Notes: generated by a model from the letters alone, not told the origin. A DNA stretch of 64,000 nt from Trichomonas tenax (GCA_023091735.1 JALKBU010000036.1:56650-120649), one strand, 5' to 3'. Numbered from the stretch's first letter, positions 9,934-20,517 are shown. Numbers and translations are program-made.

Positions 9934-10860
9934 TTATTTGTTAAAGCAGTTGCAAATATACTCCTCAGTTGATATCGAAAAGGTCTCGACAAATCTAATT
10001 ATATATAAAGACAATCCTTCTTGGATTAGCACCGATGAAACAGCCATCACGAAATGTTGTAATAAAACTGGGAATGAATAAATCAAAATTTGAATTATAC
10101 CCTCTAAAAGCATTATAAAGAATTTTGTAACAATCTGGATGGAATTCAATTACGTTAGGATAAGCACATGGACAGAAAAATAATTTTATATAGTCGTATA
10201 AATATAATATTCCATTTTGCAGTTTGTGATTCATATTTTCTGGATGCAATATCAATTTCGCTAATGGCCAAACCAAGTTTAAAGCCCCACTTTGAAAACT
10301 GCAATTCCTCGGTATATAAAATGATGTTATGCCGCTATCTTGAGCACATGCTCAACCAACTAAACTCAAGTTGCTATCTTCGGAAATATTAATCAATCGT
10401 AATCGATAGCAATATTAAAATGGACCTCCCAGTTTTCTGAAGAACCATAACTTTGAATTATTTTCACGGTCGGTGGAATATCAATTGATTCAATGGCAGT
10501 CTCTGCAAAGCTAGATGTGCAAATAGCATTCATTGGCAATAATATTTTTTGTAGACCTGAACTAGAAAAGCAACCATTAATGGACTTTAACAAATTACAA
10601 TTACTTAAATCAACATTTTTCAAATTCAAGAATTTGTGAAATGTTGCCAAACCTAAATCAACAATTTTCGAATTTTCAGCAAATGTAACATTTTGTAACG
10701 TTAAGCGGCAATTTGCTAATGGTTGAGAAACAATTGTATATCCGCCGAAAGAAGTGTCTTTAATCCGGACAACTTTCGATGGAATTTCAACAACAGCTGT
10801 TGTACTAATTGATGATAATATTGCTTGCTCTGAATCATCATATCCAAATATAACACTTAT
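9934..10860 (-). pseudogene. BspA-like leucine-rich-repeat pseudogene
   Basis: Reading the minus strand, 10393-10858 stays open and shows the LRR pattern of trichomonad BspA-like surface proteins: PLANCRLTLQNVTF, FLNLKNVDLSNCNLLKSI, and IESIDIPPTVKII. There is no ATG at its beginning: a TAA lies immediately upstream. After a stop at 10393 the homology resumes in shifted frames (AFRGYNSNFDLFIPSFITTF, then FRDGCFIGANPRRIVF) down to about 9934. It is therefore 5'-truncated and frameshifted. Intact members are large surface or secreted proteins. Confidence 0.75.
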
Positions 10861-10961
10861 AACTTACAATTTAATGTTACTTTTATTAACAAATTGTCGC
10901 TTTTAATTCAAAAATCGTCACTTTTAAAAAGCCATCAAAATATTTTTATTGTGAATCGTCT

Positions 10962-11948
10962 TCAGCGTAAATTTTTTTTCCTTGGAACGAATAAATTTTC
11001 GGTTTCTGCATCATTGATATAAGCTGCAAACCTAACTTCAGGAACCGTAACACAATCGCTTGTATTTATTATTCTAGCTTCATCAATACTCTTTTGATCT
11101 TTGTGTTTATATATCCAATAGGACTTTAAAAAGATTGAGTTAATGAGGTAAAACGAATCTGAAAGAATTGCGAAGAGACTGTATTTTTCTTCTCCAGTAT
11201 CGTCCTTTAGCTTAAAATTGATTTGTTCTGAATGCTTGGAGTTATATTTGAAAATTCTAATATAATTTTTGCTAGAATCAGATTCGTTTCCATGAGATTG
11301 ATTTGCATTACAATAGATATTAATATGAATATTATAGAAATCAATATAATCTTTTTTGCTTTCATCCATTAAATGATGAATTAATTTGTCAGAAAAATCT
11401 CTCGATTTATCAATATGATCCTTTTGTAATTGCATCATGTGATTATAGTACCACGGAATATATAACAAAATGTCAATTGGAATTTTGTTCAAGTTAAAGT
11501 CATATCTCAAAATGTTTGGGGCTTCATAAATATCTTGACGAATTTGTAACTGAGAATTAGATGATATTGAGAAATAAATTATTATATAATCTAGAGGATG
11601 TACAACTGGAGAACGTCTTGCATAAATCTGATGCCAAAAAATATTATTAAATTCAAATTCTGTCGCCGAAGAAAATGGAATATCATATTCTCCAATTCGC
11701 ATTGAAATTTTAAATTTATGTTCTCCATTTGCTTTTACATTCACCGCAAACACAGCTTCGTGTCTTTGTCCATGATATTTGATTGATAATGTTAGATTTA
11801 GATGATTTTTTTCATTAATATTGTATTTTTCACTTTCAAACCTATCAAAACTCGAAATATTGTGAATAACCCATTGTCCTTGAGCATGGGTGAGGGAATC
11901 TGTGACGTAAAAAGAGTCAATAACGTCTTCATGATTTAAAATATTCAT
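10962..11948 (-). CDS. Unknown 328-aa protein, MATH-like N-terminal half
   Basis: The open frame begins at TTG 11996, but its first ATG is at 11948. The N-terminal half (GQWVIHNISSFDRF, then EAVFAVNVKANGEHKFKISM) recalls the beta-sandwich pattern of MATH/TRAF domains, which open with W.I.N(F/I)S. The resemblance is weak. The C-terminal half is charged, Asn/Tyr-rich and unrecognised. Upstream, at about 25 bases, the minus strand carries TTTACACGTCAAAC, the recurrent motif in reverse. The gene lies between a BspA pseudogene and the GAF gene and may belong to a lineage-specific family. Confidence 0.6.
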   Translation of the reverse strand: MNILNHEDVIDSFYVTDSLTHAQGQWVIHNISSFDRFESEKYNINEKNHLNLTLSIKYHGQRHEAVFAVNVKANGEHKFKISMRIGEYDIPFSSATEFEFNNIFWHQIYARRSPVVHPLDYIIIYFSISSNSQLQIRQDIYEAPNILRYDFNLNKIPIDILLYIPWYYNHMMQLQKDHIDKSRDFSDKLIHHLMDESKKDYIDFYNIHINIYCNANQSHGNESDSSKNYIRIFKYNSKHSEQINFKLKDDTGEEKYSLFAILSDSFYLINSIFLKSYWIYKHKDQKSIDEARIINTSDCVTVPEVRFAAYINDAETENLFVPRKKNLR

Positions 11949-12040
11949 TATGGCATTAAAAAAACAATGTTTGACGTGTAAAGCACATTTTGACAAATAA
12001 ATATTTTTCTAAAACTATGAAATAAACAAACATTTATATA

Positions 12041-14350
12041 TTAACTTGGATTCTCTATATTAACTTGTGCCATTTTTTCTAAAGCGACGGACATAAATAT
12101 GCAAAATGATTCGAGGAGATCGCTGTCATTCTTTTGGAAGTGGCCGCTTGCTTTCATCTTGCACTGCATGACGAGGGCACCTATTACTACCGTTCTATCT
12201 TTCGAGAAAATTGGGCATGCAAGAGTTCCTTTTGCCTGATCATTGCTGTCAAGCAGAATAGGAGCGCGCCTTAAAATTGTCTTTTGTAATGCTTCAACAA
12301 TTTCTCTATCTTCTGCATCATTCGAAATGATTCTTTCTTTCTTACCGGTCATCATTTCATTGATATAAGCTCTCTTTGTGTTGTTCTTCTGTTCATCTGT
12401 TCTTTTTGATTCTCGCCTCTTCCTTAAGTCAATATCTTCATTCATAGAAAGAAGCTCTGTAGTATTATCTTGTTTTGCTGCATAAAGCAAAGCGCGTCCT
12501 GCTCCAACGACCTTTCTCGTATCTCTCAGGATATTGTCAACGACATTGTGCATTTCTGAAGATCTTGTCAGAGTCTGTGAAATTTCCATAATTGATTTCA
12601 GCTGCATTGTTAACTCTAATGATGCATTATACAACTTCGCGTTTTCAATACTTAAAGCACAGAAAACGTTAAAAACTTGCATCATCTCTTCATCATCGGC
12701 AGTAAAATGACCATCTAATTTATTGATCATCTCAGTAACACCTTGAATGTTTCCTTGATCATCTATGATGGGAACGCATAAAAGCGTTTTCGTTCTATAT
12801 CCTGTCTGCCTATCAGTGTTCCTGTTGAATCTTGGATCTTCATAGGCATCCCTGATATTAAGAATTGCTTGAGACATTGCGCAGCTACCGACAATGCCTG
12901 CATTGATTGGAATGTAAATCGAATTTGCCAAGCCACCTGAAAAAGATGTATAAAGCTGGTCACGTGTATCATTGACCATGAATAATGAGCATCTATCTGC
13001 AGCAACTAAATCGCAAGCTTTGGTCATAATCGAAGGAATAAGTTCGCGAATATCAAGTTGGCAGGAAATTGATTTTGCGACATCCAAAAGAGACTTCAGA
13101 CGGTTCTGTGCAACTTGTGATGCTTCAACTTGTCTGTGACTTTCTTCTATTGCTTCGCTTGCTGCAAGTGACGAAAAAACAATTGGAGCAACGCGAGCTA
13201 AAAGCTTTTCATCGAAATCAGTGAAAAATGAAGGTTGACGCTTTCCCCTCAATGCAATGCCATACGTCATTCCATTTGATGGTCCAAGAACTGGTAGCAC
13301 AAATATGGACTGGTCTGCGATATCTGTCTTTGCGTTAAATGCCGCGTGTTTGTCGCAGCGATCTGCAGAAACTGAAACTTTATGGATCAACGCGTGAGCG
13401 ACGATTCCTGCATCGGACGTCTGCACGAACTGTGGTGTTGGAAGTCCAGGTATCAGTTGGAATAACTCACGTGTTTGAGTGTTAAATTGCCAAATTTCTG
13501 CAATTTTGCACATGAAGTATTTTGTGAGTTGCTGGCACGTGCGATCAACAAAGACACCATATCTGTTTGCAAGGCAAAAGTCTGCGAACGCTGTATCTGG
13601 AAGTTGAGGATTTAATATCCATTTTGAATATAACTTGAATTTGTCCTGAAAATACTGTGCTCTCGCTTCATCTTCCTCTCCGAAAGGTGAATTCCTCACA
13701 ACTTCGACCACAGCTGCAATTGATCCATTCGATGTGAAAATTGGAATCAGCATGATTGAAGAGTCTGGTTGACACAATCTTTTATCATAATGTGGAAGGT
13801 ATGACGCATGTTCTTCAGCAGAAGTCAATCTGATTAACTTTTTCGTATAATGGCAATATCCGACTAAGCCGGAGCCATAAGGAATCTGCACACCGAGAGT
13901 TGGTCCATATAAGAACTGGATACTCGAAATATCGTGGAAAAAGTGAACTCTTTGCGCAAAAAAGAAAGTTGTGAAATTGGTTTCAACTAAAAAAGCGAGA
14001 GGAGCATCAAAAGAGCCCGACAATATCTTGTCAAAGCAGTCCTCACATCTGATATGCTCGTCTAAACTTCCTAAAGGCGTTTCTCCTGTATTTGCGTTTA
14101 TTGTGTGAGATACTGATCTAATTGTATTTTGAGTGAGAACGGGAGACTTATGTCTTATGGAGTGCGATGATGACGCCCTCGCATTGTATTTAACTTTAGC
14201 TTTCACAATCTTTTTTGATAATAACGGAGCAAATTGATCAACAGGTGGCAGTATTTCGTTCGGATTCTCGTAGAGTGACCTGTAGTGGTGCGAAGAGAAG
14301 TGTAATGTTTTTGACTTTTGAGGATCATCAATGCTATATGACTTCCTCAT
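12041..14350 (-). CDS. Tandem GAF-domain protein without catalytic domain
   Basis: The 769-aa protein is built of about four GAF-like modules: roughly residues 100-255, 265-415, 435-590 and 600-760. The third is the clearest: AADRCSLFMVNDTRDQLY, GIVGSCAM, and NKLDGHF.ADDEE at about 542. The last matches the NK-F-D-E motif of cyclic-nucleotide-binding GAF domains of phosphodiesterases and adenylyl cyclases. No PDE, cyclase, kinase or HD domain follows, and the protein ends soon after the fourth module. It is likely a cytosolic small-ligand sensor, perhaps for cAMP or cGMP, acting through partners. A Ser/His-rich head of about 90 residues is disordered. The start is the only early ATG. Confidence 0.85.
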   Translation of the reverse strand: MRKSYSIDDPQKSKTLHFSSHHYRSLYENPNEILPPVDQFAPLLSKKIVKAKVKYNARASSSHSIRHKSPVLTQNTIRSVSHTINANTGETPLGSLDEHIRCEDCFDKILSGSFDAPLAFLVETNFTTFFFAQRVHFFHDISSIQFLYGPTLGVQIPYGSGLVGYCHYTKKLIRLTSAEEHASYLPHYDKRLCQPDSSIMLIPIFTSNGSIAAVVEVVRNSPFGEEDEARAQYFQDKFKLYSKWILNPQLPDTAFADFCLANRYGVFVDRTCQQLTKYFMCKIAEIWQFNTQTRELFQLIPGLPTPQFVQTSDAGIVAHALIHKVSVSADRCDKHAAFNAKTDIADQSIFVLPVLGPSNGMTYGIALRGKRQPSFFTDFDEKLLARVAPIVFSSLAASEAIEESHRQVEASQVAQNRLKSLLDVAKSISCQLDIRELIPSIMTKACDLVAADRCSLFMVNDTRDQLYTSFSGGLANSIYIPINAGIVGSCAMSQAILNIRDAYEDPRFNRNTDRQTGYRTKTLLCVPIIDDQGNIQGVTEMINKLDGHFTADDEEMMQVFNVFCALSIENAKLYNASLELTMQLKSIMEISQTLTRSSEMHNVVDNILRDTRKVVGAGRALLYAAKQDNTTELLSMNEDIDLRKRRESKRTDEQKNNTKRAYINEMMTGKKERIISNDAEDREIVEALQKTILRRAPILLDSNDQAKGTLACPIFSKDRTVVIGALVMQCKMKASGHFQKNDSDLLESFCIFMSVALEKMAQVNIENPS

Positions 14351-14508
14351 TATTTTTTTTTTGTTTACGTTTTTTAGATTTTTGGAAAATTTTGAATGAT
14401 ATGTATTTATTAAGTTAATAGCTTCACTTTTTGCAATATAACTTCAACAAAATTGCCACTAAATCATTCGAAATATGAATAACCTTATTTAAATTTTGCC
14501 ATTATCAT

Positions 14509-14522
14509 TTTACGTGTCAAAA
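14509..14522 (-). promoter_or_regulatory. TTTTGACACGTAAA motif
   Basis: A further copy of the recurrent element, 159 bases upstream of the GAF gene's ATG and in the same orientation as the gene. Function is inferred from recurrence only. Confidence 0.35.
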
Positions 14523-14696
14523 TATATTAAAAATTCGATCATAAAAATTGATATTTTTGGAAAATGATCTTTTCGAAAGATAATTCTTAAGAGGCAATTA
14601 TCAATATCGACAGTTATTTGTAATAAACAAGAAATGATTTATGATAATAAAAAGTATATAATAAACAAAATAGGAATAAAAAGAATAAAATATCAA

Positions 14697-17600
14697 TTAA
14701 ATGTTTGCAACCTTTGCAATCTTCAATAATGTGTTTTGAACTCTTTGTCTTGAAAATTCATCTCCTCCAGAAATGAGTGAAATGCATGGATAGAATGATA
14801 CTTTGAGAACCTTGACATTATTTTCATCATTTTCATTCAAGTTATCGAGGAAGTCCATGAAAATGATAACTTTTGTTGGATCTTCAACACTGAGGTCGAT
14901 TTCTTTGATAACTGTTAAAACATTATCAAGGCAATTTGCGTTAATAGTCTCATTCTTATTTTCGCTAAGGAATCTTTGGTAGAATGTAACTAATGTTGAA
15001 ATATCTTTGGAGCATTTAACGGTTACAAACTCTCTCTGGGAGTCGGCATCGGCATCAGGAATTGTGCTCAATAGTTTTTCATCATCGCTCTCAAGAACAA
15101 TGTTAAGTCTGTATAATGTTTTATCATCGATTGTTGTTGTCAAAACCGTTGATAAAACTTCTTTCAGCTCTTTTGCATCATCATAAACAGCGACTCTTCC
15201 ACAAAGTGAGAAGAACTTCAATTGCTGTGTGTTTGATGACTTGTTAAAGCATTTGACAAGTGTTTGAACACATAAATCGCGCAGAGCTTTGTTAGAGCTC
15301 CCGATAAATATATCTGATAAGCGTGTGATGAAAGGTTTGAATTTATCATCATCGAGTGGGAATATCTTATCAATTGCCTGGATGATGTTGCTTGGAACAA
15401 TGTGAACAAGCTTGTCTGATGGGAACACAGTTGCACATGTAACTAATATTTGTGCGAAAGGTTCACTCTGTAGATTGCATGATGTGAAATGAGGTCCAAC
15501 TTTCTCAAGACATCTACCAACGGTTCTACCGAAAACTGATATAAGTAAGGTGTTGGTTTCCTTGAGATTCTTATAAACATTGATTAAGATCTTCAATGAA
15601 TCGATCAGCATGTAATAAGCTCTCTCTGTGAGTGTCTCGCAGTTGAAGAATGTCTGATAGAAGTCGAAACTGCTTGTGACGAGTTCTGGGTTCTTGCAAT
15701 CAATTGCGAATCTTGTTTCGCTGTTGATCACAATTGGAAGGATCTTATCATAAAATGACTCAAGATGTTCACACTTTGCCCAGAAACCGCAAATAAAGTG
15801 TGAGACTTCATTCAATATTTGCATTCTGACGCTTGTGTAGTTATCGTGAAGTTTATCGAAGACAGTCATGAAGTCAACGGATATTAATTCCTTGAAAATA
15901 TCGTCCGTGATATCATTAATGTTCGATGACAATAAGTTAAACAATGTTGTGACAGAGCTTGTTGCAAGGACAACGCGTGTATCATAGAATACTTCTACGA
16001 TATTCTTGAAAATAAACAGCCATCTTTCTTGAGAAACATTCAACGATCTTTTGACTGTCCAAATCAAGTCCATAGATGAAAGCGAAACATTGATATCAAC
16101 ATCCTGTTGAACAAAGCCGAAAATTGTTTTGAGGAGAAGGAAAATATATTCATCATCAATCTGTGACATGTAGTCATTGCAAATCATGTTAATGATGGAG
16201 TTCTGTGTAGAAAGAACATCAGGACTGTTTACACAATTCTTTGGATGAATTGATTCGAAAATGGAATTCCATCCTTTATGGATTAAGTCGAACTTCATCT
16301 GAATGATGGTTTTGAGCTCCGTGAATATGCGTTGGAGACTTTCCACATCAAGATTGTTATCGCAGTTGACGATCTTATTGATTCCGTTTGTCAATGTTTC
16401 TTCGGTTTCACTGTTGAAGCATTTAACAAGAATGTCAATGAAAACTTGAAGAGCGTTTTGTCCAAATGTCTCAGAAGCAATTTCAGTCATGAAATAAACT
16501 TCAAGTCTCGGCCAGATGCTGTTGAAGATGCCAATCTCTGAAACAATGAATTCTGTAGTGAATGCTTGAGGATTGTATTTGCATGATAGCAAAGCATCAA
16601 GAATATCTAATTTAACAGATGTTTCATAACTATTTGCAAACTGTGGAGTGATATCAACATCATCAGCTGAAAATAGGCCGTTCATGATATAAACCCAATT
16701 GCCTTCAAGCATATTTGGAGAGTTATGAATTAACCCTGTAAGGAAAGGTGTCCACATTTTCTCTTTTTCGTTAAGGCAGTATAACTTAACATCACTTGGT
16801 GGTAAACGACGATCATCACTTAACGATGTTCTATCGCAAATGATCCTGAATGCCTCTCTTGTGATCTTAGGTACACAATTCTGCTTAATAGCGCCTAAGT
16901 AGATAGCGAGAGTGTCCTGAACAACAGGAACAACCTTTGGAGCCATGTAACGAAGAGATACAATGATTGCGTTGTTTAAAATTTTGCAGAGCTTCAAAGT
17001 AAGAATTTTTGCATTGTCACTAGTCATTATATCTGATATGAGCAAGAATAACATTTCAACACAGTAAAGGAGTGCAAAATCTAAATTCATTTGATTTAAT
17101 TGCAATGGTTTTGGCGTTATATCGATTAATTCGGTTGGTTGTGACATAAGCATAACATTGTTGAGTGCATCTATCAACGAAATCATGATAGAATCACCAG
17201 AATCATATAATTTCAACATGCTCGTCATTGAAATGTTTTTCCTGAGAAGAATTGAATGCAAAAAGTATATTGGCAGCAACGAAGACTTCGATTTCGGTCT
17301 TATTTCTGAGATAAATTCGCCCAATGTTGATGCAAATAAATGCAAAGTATGAGGAAGCATTGTTTCGAAGAAAATCATAATGAATCTGCTTGCCTGGTGG
17401 TTGGAAAGTAGATGTATAATTGTACCATCGAAAAGACAACTTAAATTATGATCAGTCGTGATTAAATCTTTCGTTTGAATTGTAATAACTTCCAAAGTAT
17501 CGTAAAGTATTTCAGGTGGTAACATTGCAGAATCTACGAAAGCTGTTGGCATTCCAAGTGTCATTCCAGTAATATCGTTGATTATCATGACAAATAAAGC

Positions 17601-18194
17601 TTTATAAACTTCAATATCGGTAGAACATGAACGTTTATACTTTTTGTTGAATCTGTCTACGAATTTGTCTGTTTTTTGCGTTTCACTTAACGATTTAATA
17701 TGATCAACGAGATAAGTGAGAAATTGCTGGAAAGAAGCGTGTGCATTGTGGGCTATAGAGTCCTGCTTATTCAGCATCAAATGTAAGTAAATGGAAAGAT
17801 AAGGTGCCAAAATTTCAAGATTTGGGAATTTTGTTTTTAACTCTGATGTCGAAAATAACAGCAATCTCAACGATAAATCAATGTCAAGAAATGCGGATCG
17901 AGTTATAAGTGATGCTAAAATCTCTTCTAGAGCTGCTTCATCAAAACAATTTTCTGAAATTGCATCGAGGAGAAGCGGAAATACGCCATTCGCTATCTTA
18001 GTGTAATTTTCTGTTGACATAATGTATACAATTGCGGAAATAAATGGAGATTTCGATTCTGTTAAAGGCAACTTTCCAACTTTGTCGAGATAAGCAATGG
18101 CATCACCACAACACGACCGAATTGTGTCTGGATGTCTGAATCCTGTCAATCTATGAAGTTCTGTCTTCAGATTTTGAAAGGATTTGATATACAT
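14697..18194 (-). CDS. Mon2-like Golgi/endosome trafficking solenoid
   Basis: The 1165-aa protein is an all-helical repeat protein. Its N-terminus (FQNLKTELHRLTGFRHPDTI) resembles the DCB domain of Mon2 and of BIG/GBF Arf exchange factors. No Sec7 catalytic domain (FRLPGE motif) is present, which points to Mon2 rather than an Arf-GEF. The second half carries the Mon2 C-terminal signature: GWNSIFESI, then DINVSLSSMDLIWTV (Mon2: ELNISLTSIGLLWNI), then DTRVVLATSSVTTLFNLL (Mon2: DPRPAVRKSAGQTLFSTI). Mon2 acts with a flippase and Dop1 at the trans-Golgi and endosomes. The start is the first ATG after upstream stops. Confidence 0.75.
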   Translation of the reverse strand: MYIKSFQNLKTELHRLTGFRHPDTIRSCCGDAIAYLDKVGKLPLTESKSPFISAIVYIMSTENYTKIANGVFPLLLDAISENCFDEAALEEILASLITRSAFLDIDLSLRLLLFSTSELKTKFPNLEILAPYLSIYLHLMLNKQDSIAHNAHASFQQFLTYLVDHIKSLSETQKTDKFVDRFNKKYKRSCSTDIEVYKALFVMIINDITGMTLGMPTAFVDSAMLPPEILYDTLEVITIQTKDLITTDHNLSCLFDGTIIHLLSNHQASRFIMIFFETMLPHTLHLFASTLGEFISEIRPKSKSSLLPIYFLHSILLRKNISMTSMLKLYDSGDSIMISLIDALNNVMLMSQPTELIDITPKPLQLNQMNLDFALLYCVEMLFLLISDIMTSDNAKILTLKLCKILNNAIIVSLRYMAPKVVPVVQDTLAIYLGAIKQNCVPKITREAFRIICDRTSLSDDRRLPPSDVKLYCLNEKEKMWTPFLTGLIHNSPNMLEGNWVYIMNGLFSADDVDITPQFANSYETSVKLDILDALLSCKYNPQAFTTEFIVSEIGIFNSIWPRLEVYFMTEIASETFGQNALQVFIDILVKCFNSETEETLTNGINKIVNCDNNLDVESLQRIFTELKTIIQMKFDLIHKGWNSIFESIHPKNCVNSPDVLSTQNSIINMICNDYMSQIDDEYIFLLLKTIFGFVQQDVDINVSLSSMDLIWTVKRSLNVSQERWLFIFKNIVEVFYDTRVVLATSSVTTLFNLLSSNINDITDDIFKELISVDFMTVFDKLHDNYTSVRMQILNEVSHFICGFWAKCEHLESFYDKILPIVINSETRFAIDCKNPELVTSSFDFYQTFFNCETLTERAYYMLIDSLKILINVYKNLKETNTLLISVFGRTVGRCLEKVGPHFTSCNLQSEPFAQILVTCATVFPSDKLVHIVPSNIIQAIDKIFPLDDDKFKPFITRLSDIFIGSSNKALRDLCVQTLVKCFNKSSNTQQLKFFSLCGRVAVYDDAKELKEVLSTVLTTTIDDKTLYRLNIVLESDDEKLLSTIPDADADSQREFVTVKCSKDISTLVTFYQRFLSENKNETINANCLDNVLTVIKEIDLSVEDPTKVIIFMDFLDNLNENDENNVKVLKVSFYPCISLISGGDEFSRQRVQNTLLKIAKVANI

Positions 18195-18804
18195 AAAAAA
18201 GTTATATCGTTTTGTGTCACGTTTTGAATCTTTATTATACTTTCTTACTGTCCATTCGTTGTTTATTCTTTCTGCTGTTAAGCATAAATCCGGCAGAAAA
18301 TTGAAGAGTTCTATGGATTATTATTTTGATAATAAAATTGCTTCGATTTAGAGGATGTAAGCAAGAGATTATCATATCTATAAACTTTTTATTGATATTC
18401 TCACTTCCTCATCCAAAATGACAGAATAATCTGTTTCAAACTATGTAGCCAATGTCTTTTTTATTGCTTTTAACATTAGTATTATATACAATATAATAGA
18501 ATGTATCCTTGCATAAATTCCTTGAGAATATATTCATACAATATCATTCTATAACAAAGGAATTATAAATGCCTTAGGTAGAGGTGATTAATTTTACAAT
18601 GATTATTATGAGAATTGATTAATATAATGCTCAAAAATATTTTTTTCGATTTTTAGTCTTCATCATCGTGGATATTAATCTATATAAGATTTTCATTTTG
18701 TGCTTAATGACTGAATATTCATTTTTAAATTAGAATTATGAGAAAATAAGTGATTTTGGATATAGATTTGTCACTTTTAATATTTAAACGTGCACTTTTA
18801 GAAA
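18195..18804. promoter_or_regulatory. Divergent intergenic region with Inr
   Basis: Between the Mon2-like and the downstream plus-strand gene lie 610 AT-rich bases with no ORF. TCACTTTTA at 18771-18779 is a good initiator for the plus-strand gene (+1 A at 18773, 32-base leader). Nothing comparable is clear for the Mon2 side. Confidence 0.5.
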
Positions 18805-19404
18805 ATGAACAGCGCAGAAGCACTGAAATGGATAAATGAAGAAACAGGAGCAAATTTCAAGTCTATTAGCGATGTTCGATCTGGCAAAGAAGTTGCCGAT
18901 TTATTAATTCGATCAACAAATTTAAATAATTTTATTAGTGACATTAAAATAGGTCAAACTCAATACGAAAGACAGGGAAACTTCCAAGCAATACGTAAAA
19001 TTATGAGAGAAGTTGGAGAAAGTTTTCCATTTATTATTCGAAATTTGTATGAAGGTGATGAGACAGAAATAACTAAATTACTGAACGCTGTCAGGAGAAT
19101 TGTTGAGCAGCAAAGTGGTTTACATGATGAAATTCTCGAATATGTCAATGTTGAGGAAGAAGAAGGCGAACAGTCAGATGTTGAAGAACTCTTTGATGAA
19201 GTTGAGAAAGAACTGCAAACCAGAATATTGATACACAATTCAATTAAGCAAGAAATAGAATATCATGCTTGCGAAAGAGATTTTTACCTAAGCAAGCTTA
19301 TGAAGATTGAGCAGCTCACGAAGAAATACCCGTTGGAAGAAGTTGGAACTGTTGTCGCTGTTCTTGAGAATCCAAATAATGATTTAGCACCAATTCAGAA
19401 ATAA
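18805..19404 (+). CDS. Acidic 199-aa protein of unknown function
   Basis: A soluble, helical protein with a strongly acidic middle (EEEEGEQSDVEELFDEVEKE, about residues 116-135) and no membrane segment. The start ATG lies 32 bases after the initiator TCACTTTTA. No family is recognised. The next gene on the same strand (Sec12-like) starts 108 bases after its stop and carries its own initiator, so the two are separately transcribed neighbours. Confidence 0.75.
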   Translation: MNSAEALKWINEETGANFKSISDVRSGKEVADLLIRSTNLNNFISDIKIGQTQYERQGNFQAIRKIMREVGESFPFIIRNLYEGDETEITKLLNAVRRIVEQQSGLHDEILEYVNVEEEEGEQSDVEELFDEVEKELQTRILIHNSIKQEIEYHACERDFYLSKLMKIEQLTKKYPLEEVGTVVAVLENPNNDLAPIQK

Positions 19405-19500
19405 TTATTGTTTAAAAATTGTTTTTATCTGTTATTATCTGTATAAAGTAATTGACATCTCTATGGCTAATAAATATAACAAAATATATTTAATTTTTTG

Positions 19501-19507
19501 TCATATT
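19501..19507 (+). promoter_or_regulatory. Inr of the Sec12-like gene
   Basis: TCATATT matches TCA-Py-A/T with the predicted +1 A at 19503, ten bases before the ATG. It lies inside the apparent N-terminal extension that begins at TTG 19498, arguing that this extension is not translated. Confidence 0.5.
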
Positions 19508-19512
19508 TTACA

Positions 19513-20517
19513 ATGTTCGAGATTGGATATCCTGCCTATTGTGTTACACCAGGAATTGAAGAAAATACAGTTTTCATTTCCGGTGGAGGTGGAAAGTCAA
19601 AAGTTGGAATTGATAACTCCATTAAAATTGTCAAAGTGAAGAATAATGAATTTGAAAATATCGAAAAATTGGACTTCGACGATGTTGTATCCATTGTAGC
19701 TGTCGAGCAAAATGAGAAAAAGATGATTTCTGCAGCAGTTGGTTCACATATTAAATTATTCGATAATAAATTCAAAGAATTAGCAGATTATAACACAGAA
19801 GCAACCGAAATATTATTCAGAAATGTCGAATTTTCACCTGATATGAAGCGAATACTCGCTATTGATGGAAGCAATAATCTTTATTTGCTTTCTATACCCG
19901 ATCTCAAGTTAATTGCCAAAGATTTATGTTGGAAGTCAGAATCTGGTAGATCTCTTATGCAAAGAGCTACATTTTTCCCAGTAGCAAATGATAAATATTT
20001 GATTGTGATTGCAAATTCTGAAAACATCCGAGTTCTTGAGCCAAATGATGAACTGAAGCAAAAGCAAGAGATCAAGAATATTTTTGGCGTCGAACCAAGA
20101 TTTATTAAATATGCTGATAATTTAATTACAATTATTGGAAATGATAGTTCTAGAAGAGCGGGCATATGTCAATTAAAATGCGTGGATGATAAATTAGAGA
20201 TCTATTGTAGCATTGGACCCATTAAAGATGCAATCACAACAGCGACAGCATCAAACACAAGAATTGTCATAGGATCTGGACTAGGTGATGTTCATTTCAT
20301 TGATAAGAAGAATTTAAAGGTAGTCTATACTAAGCAAGGAGTTCATCAATTCCCAATCACATCCCTTGCATTTGTCAATGAGAATATTGTTACATCTTCC
20401 ATTGATAGGAGGTCTGTTCTTGTTAAAAATTCATCAAATAATTCTGGCTTCATGAAAATATTAATGATGATGATTATTCTACTTATTTCAATTATTCTCT
20501 ACAAGTTCATGCATTGA
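19513..20517 (+). CDS. Sec12/PREB-like WD-repeat GEF for Sar1
   Basis: The 334-aa protein starts MFEIGYPAYCV and has the glycine-rich loop GGGGKSKVGIDN at residues 24-35. This is the conserved K-loop of Sec12/PREB (GGGG..K.GI.N), which activates Sar1 on the ER. Degenerate beta-propeller blades follow. A C-terminal hydrophobic segment (about 312-331, ILMMMIILLISIILYKF) anchors the protein with the propeller facing the cytosol, the standard Sec12 topology. Its role would be starting COPII coat assembly. It is shorter than yeast Sec12 because it lacks the lumenal tail. The window also encodes an L-type lectin cargo receptor candidate (27928). Confidence 0.75.
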   Translation: MFEIGYPAYCVTPGIEENTVFISGGGGKSKVGIDNSIKIVKVKNNEFENIEKLDFDDVVSIVAVEQNEKKMISAAVGSHIKLFDNKFKELADYNTEATEILFRNVEFSPDMKRILAIDGSNNLYLLSIPDLKLIAKDLCWKSESGRSLMQRATFFPVANDKYLIVIANSENIRVLEPNDELKQKQEIKNIFGVEPRFIKYADNLITIIGNDSSRRAGICQLKCVDDKLEIYCSIGPIKDAITTATASNTRIVIGSGLGDVHFIDKKNLKVVYTKQGVHQFPITSLAFVNENIVTSSIDRRSVLVKNSSNNSGFMKILMMMIILLISIILYKFMH

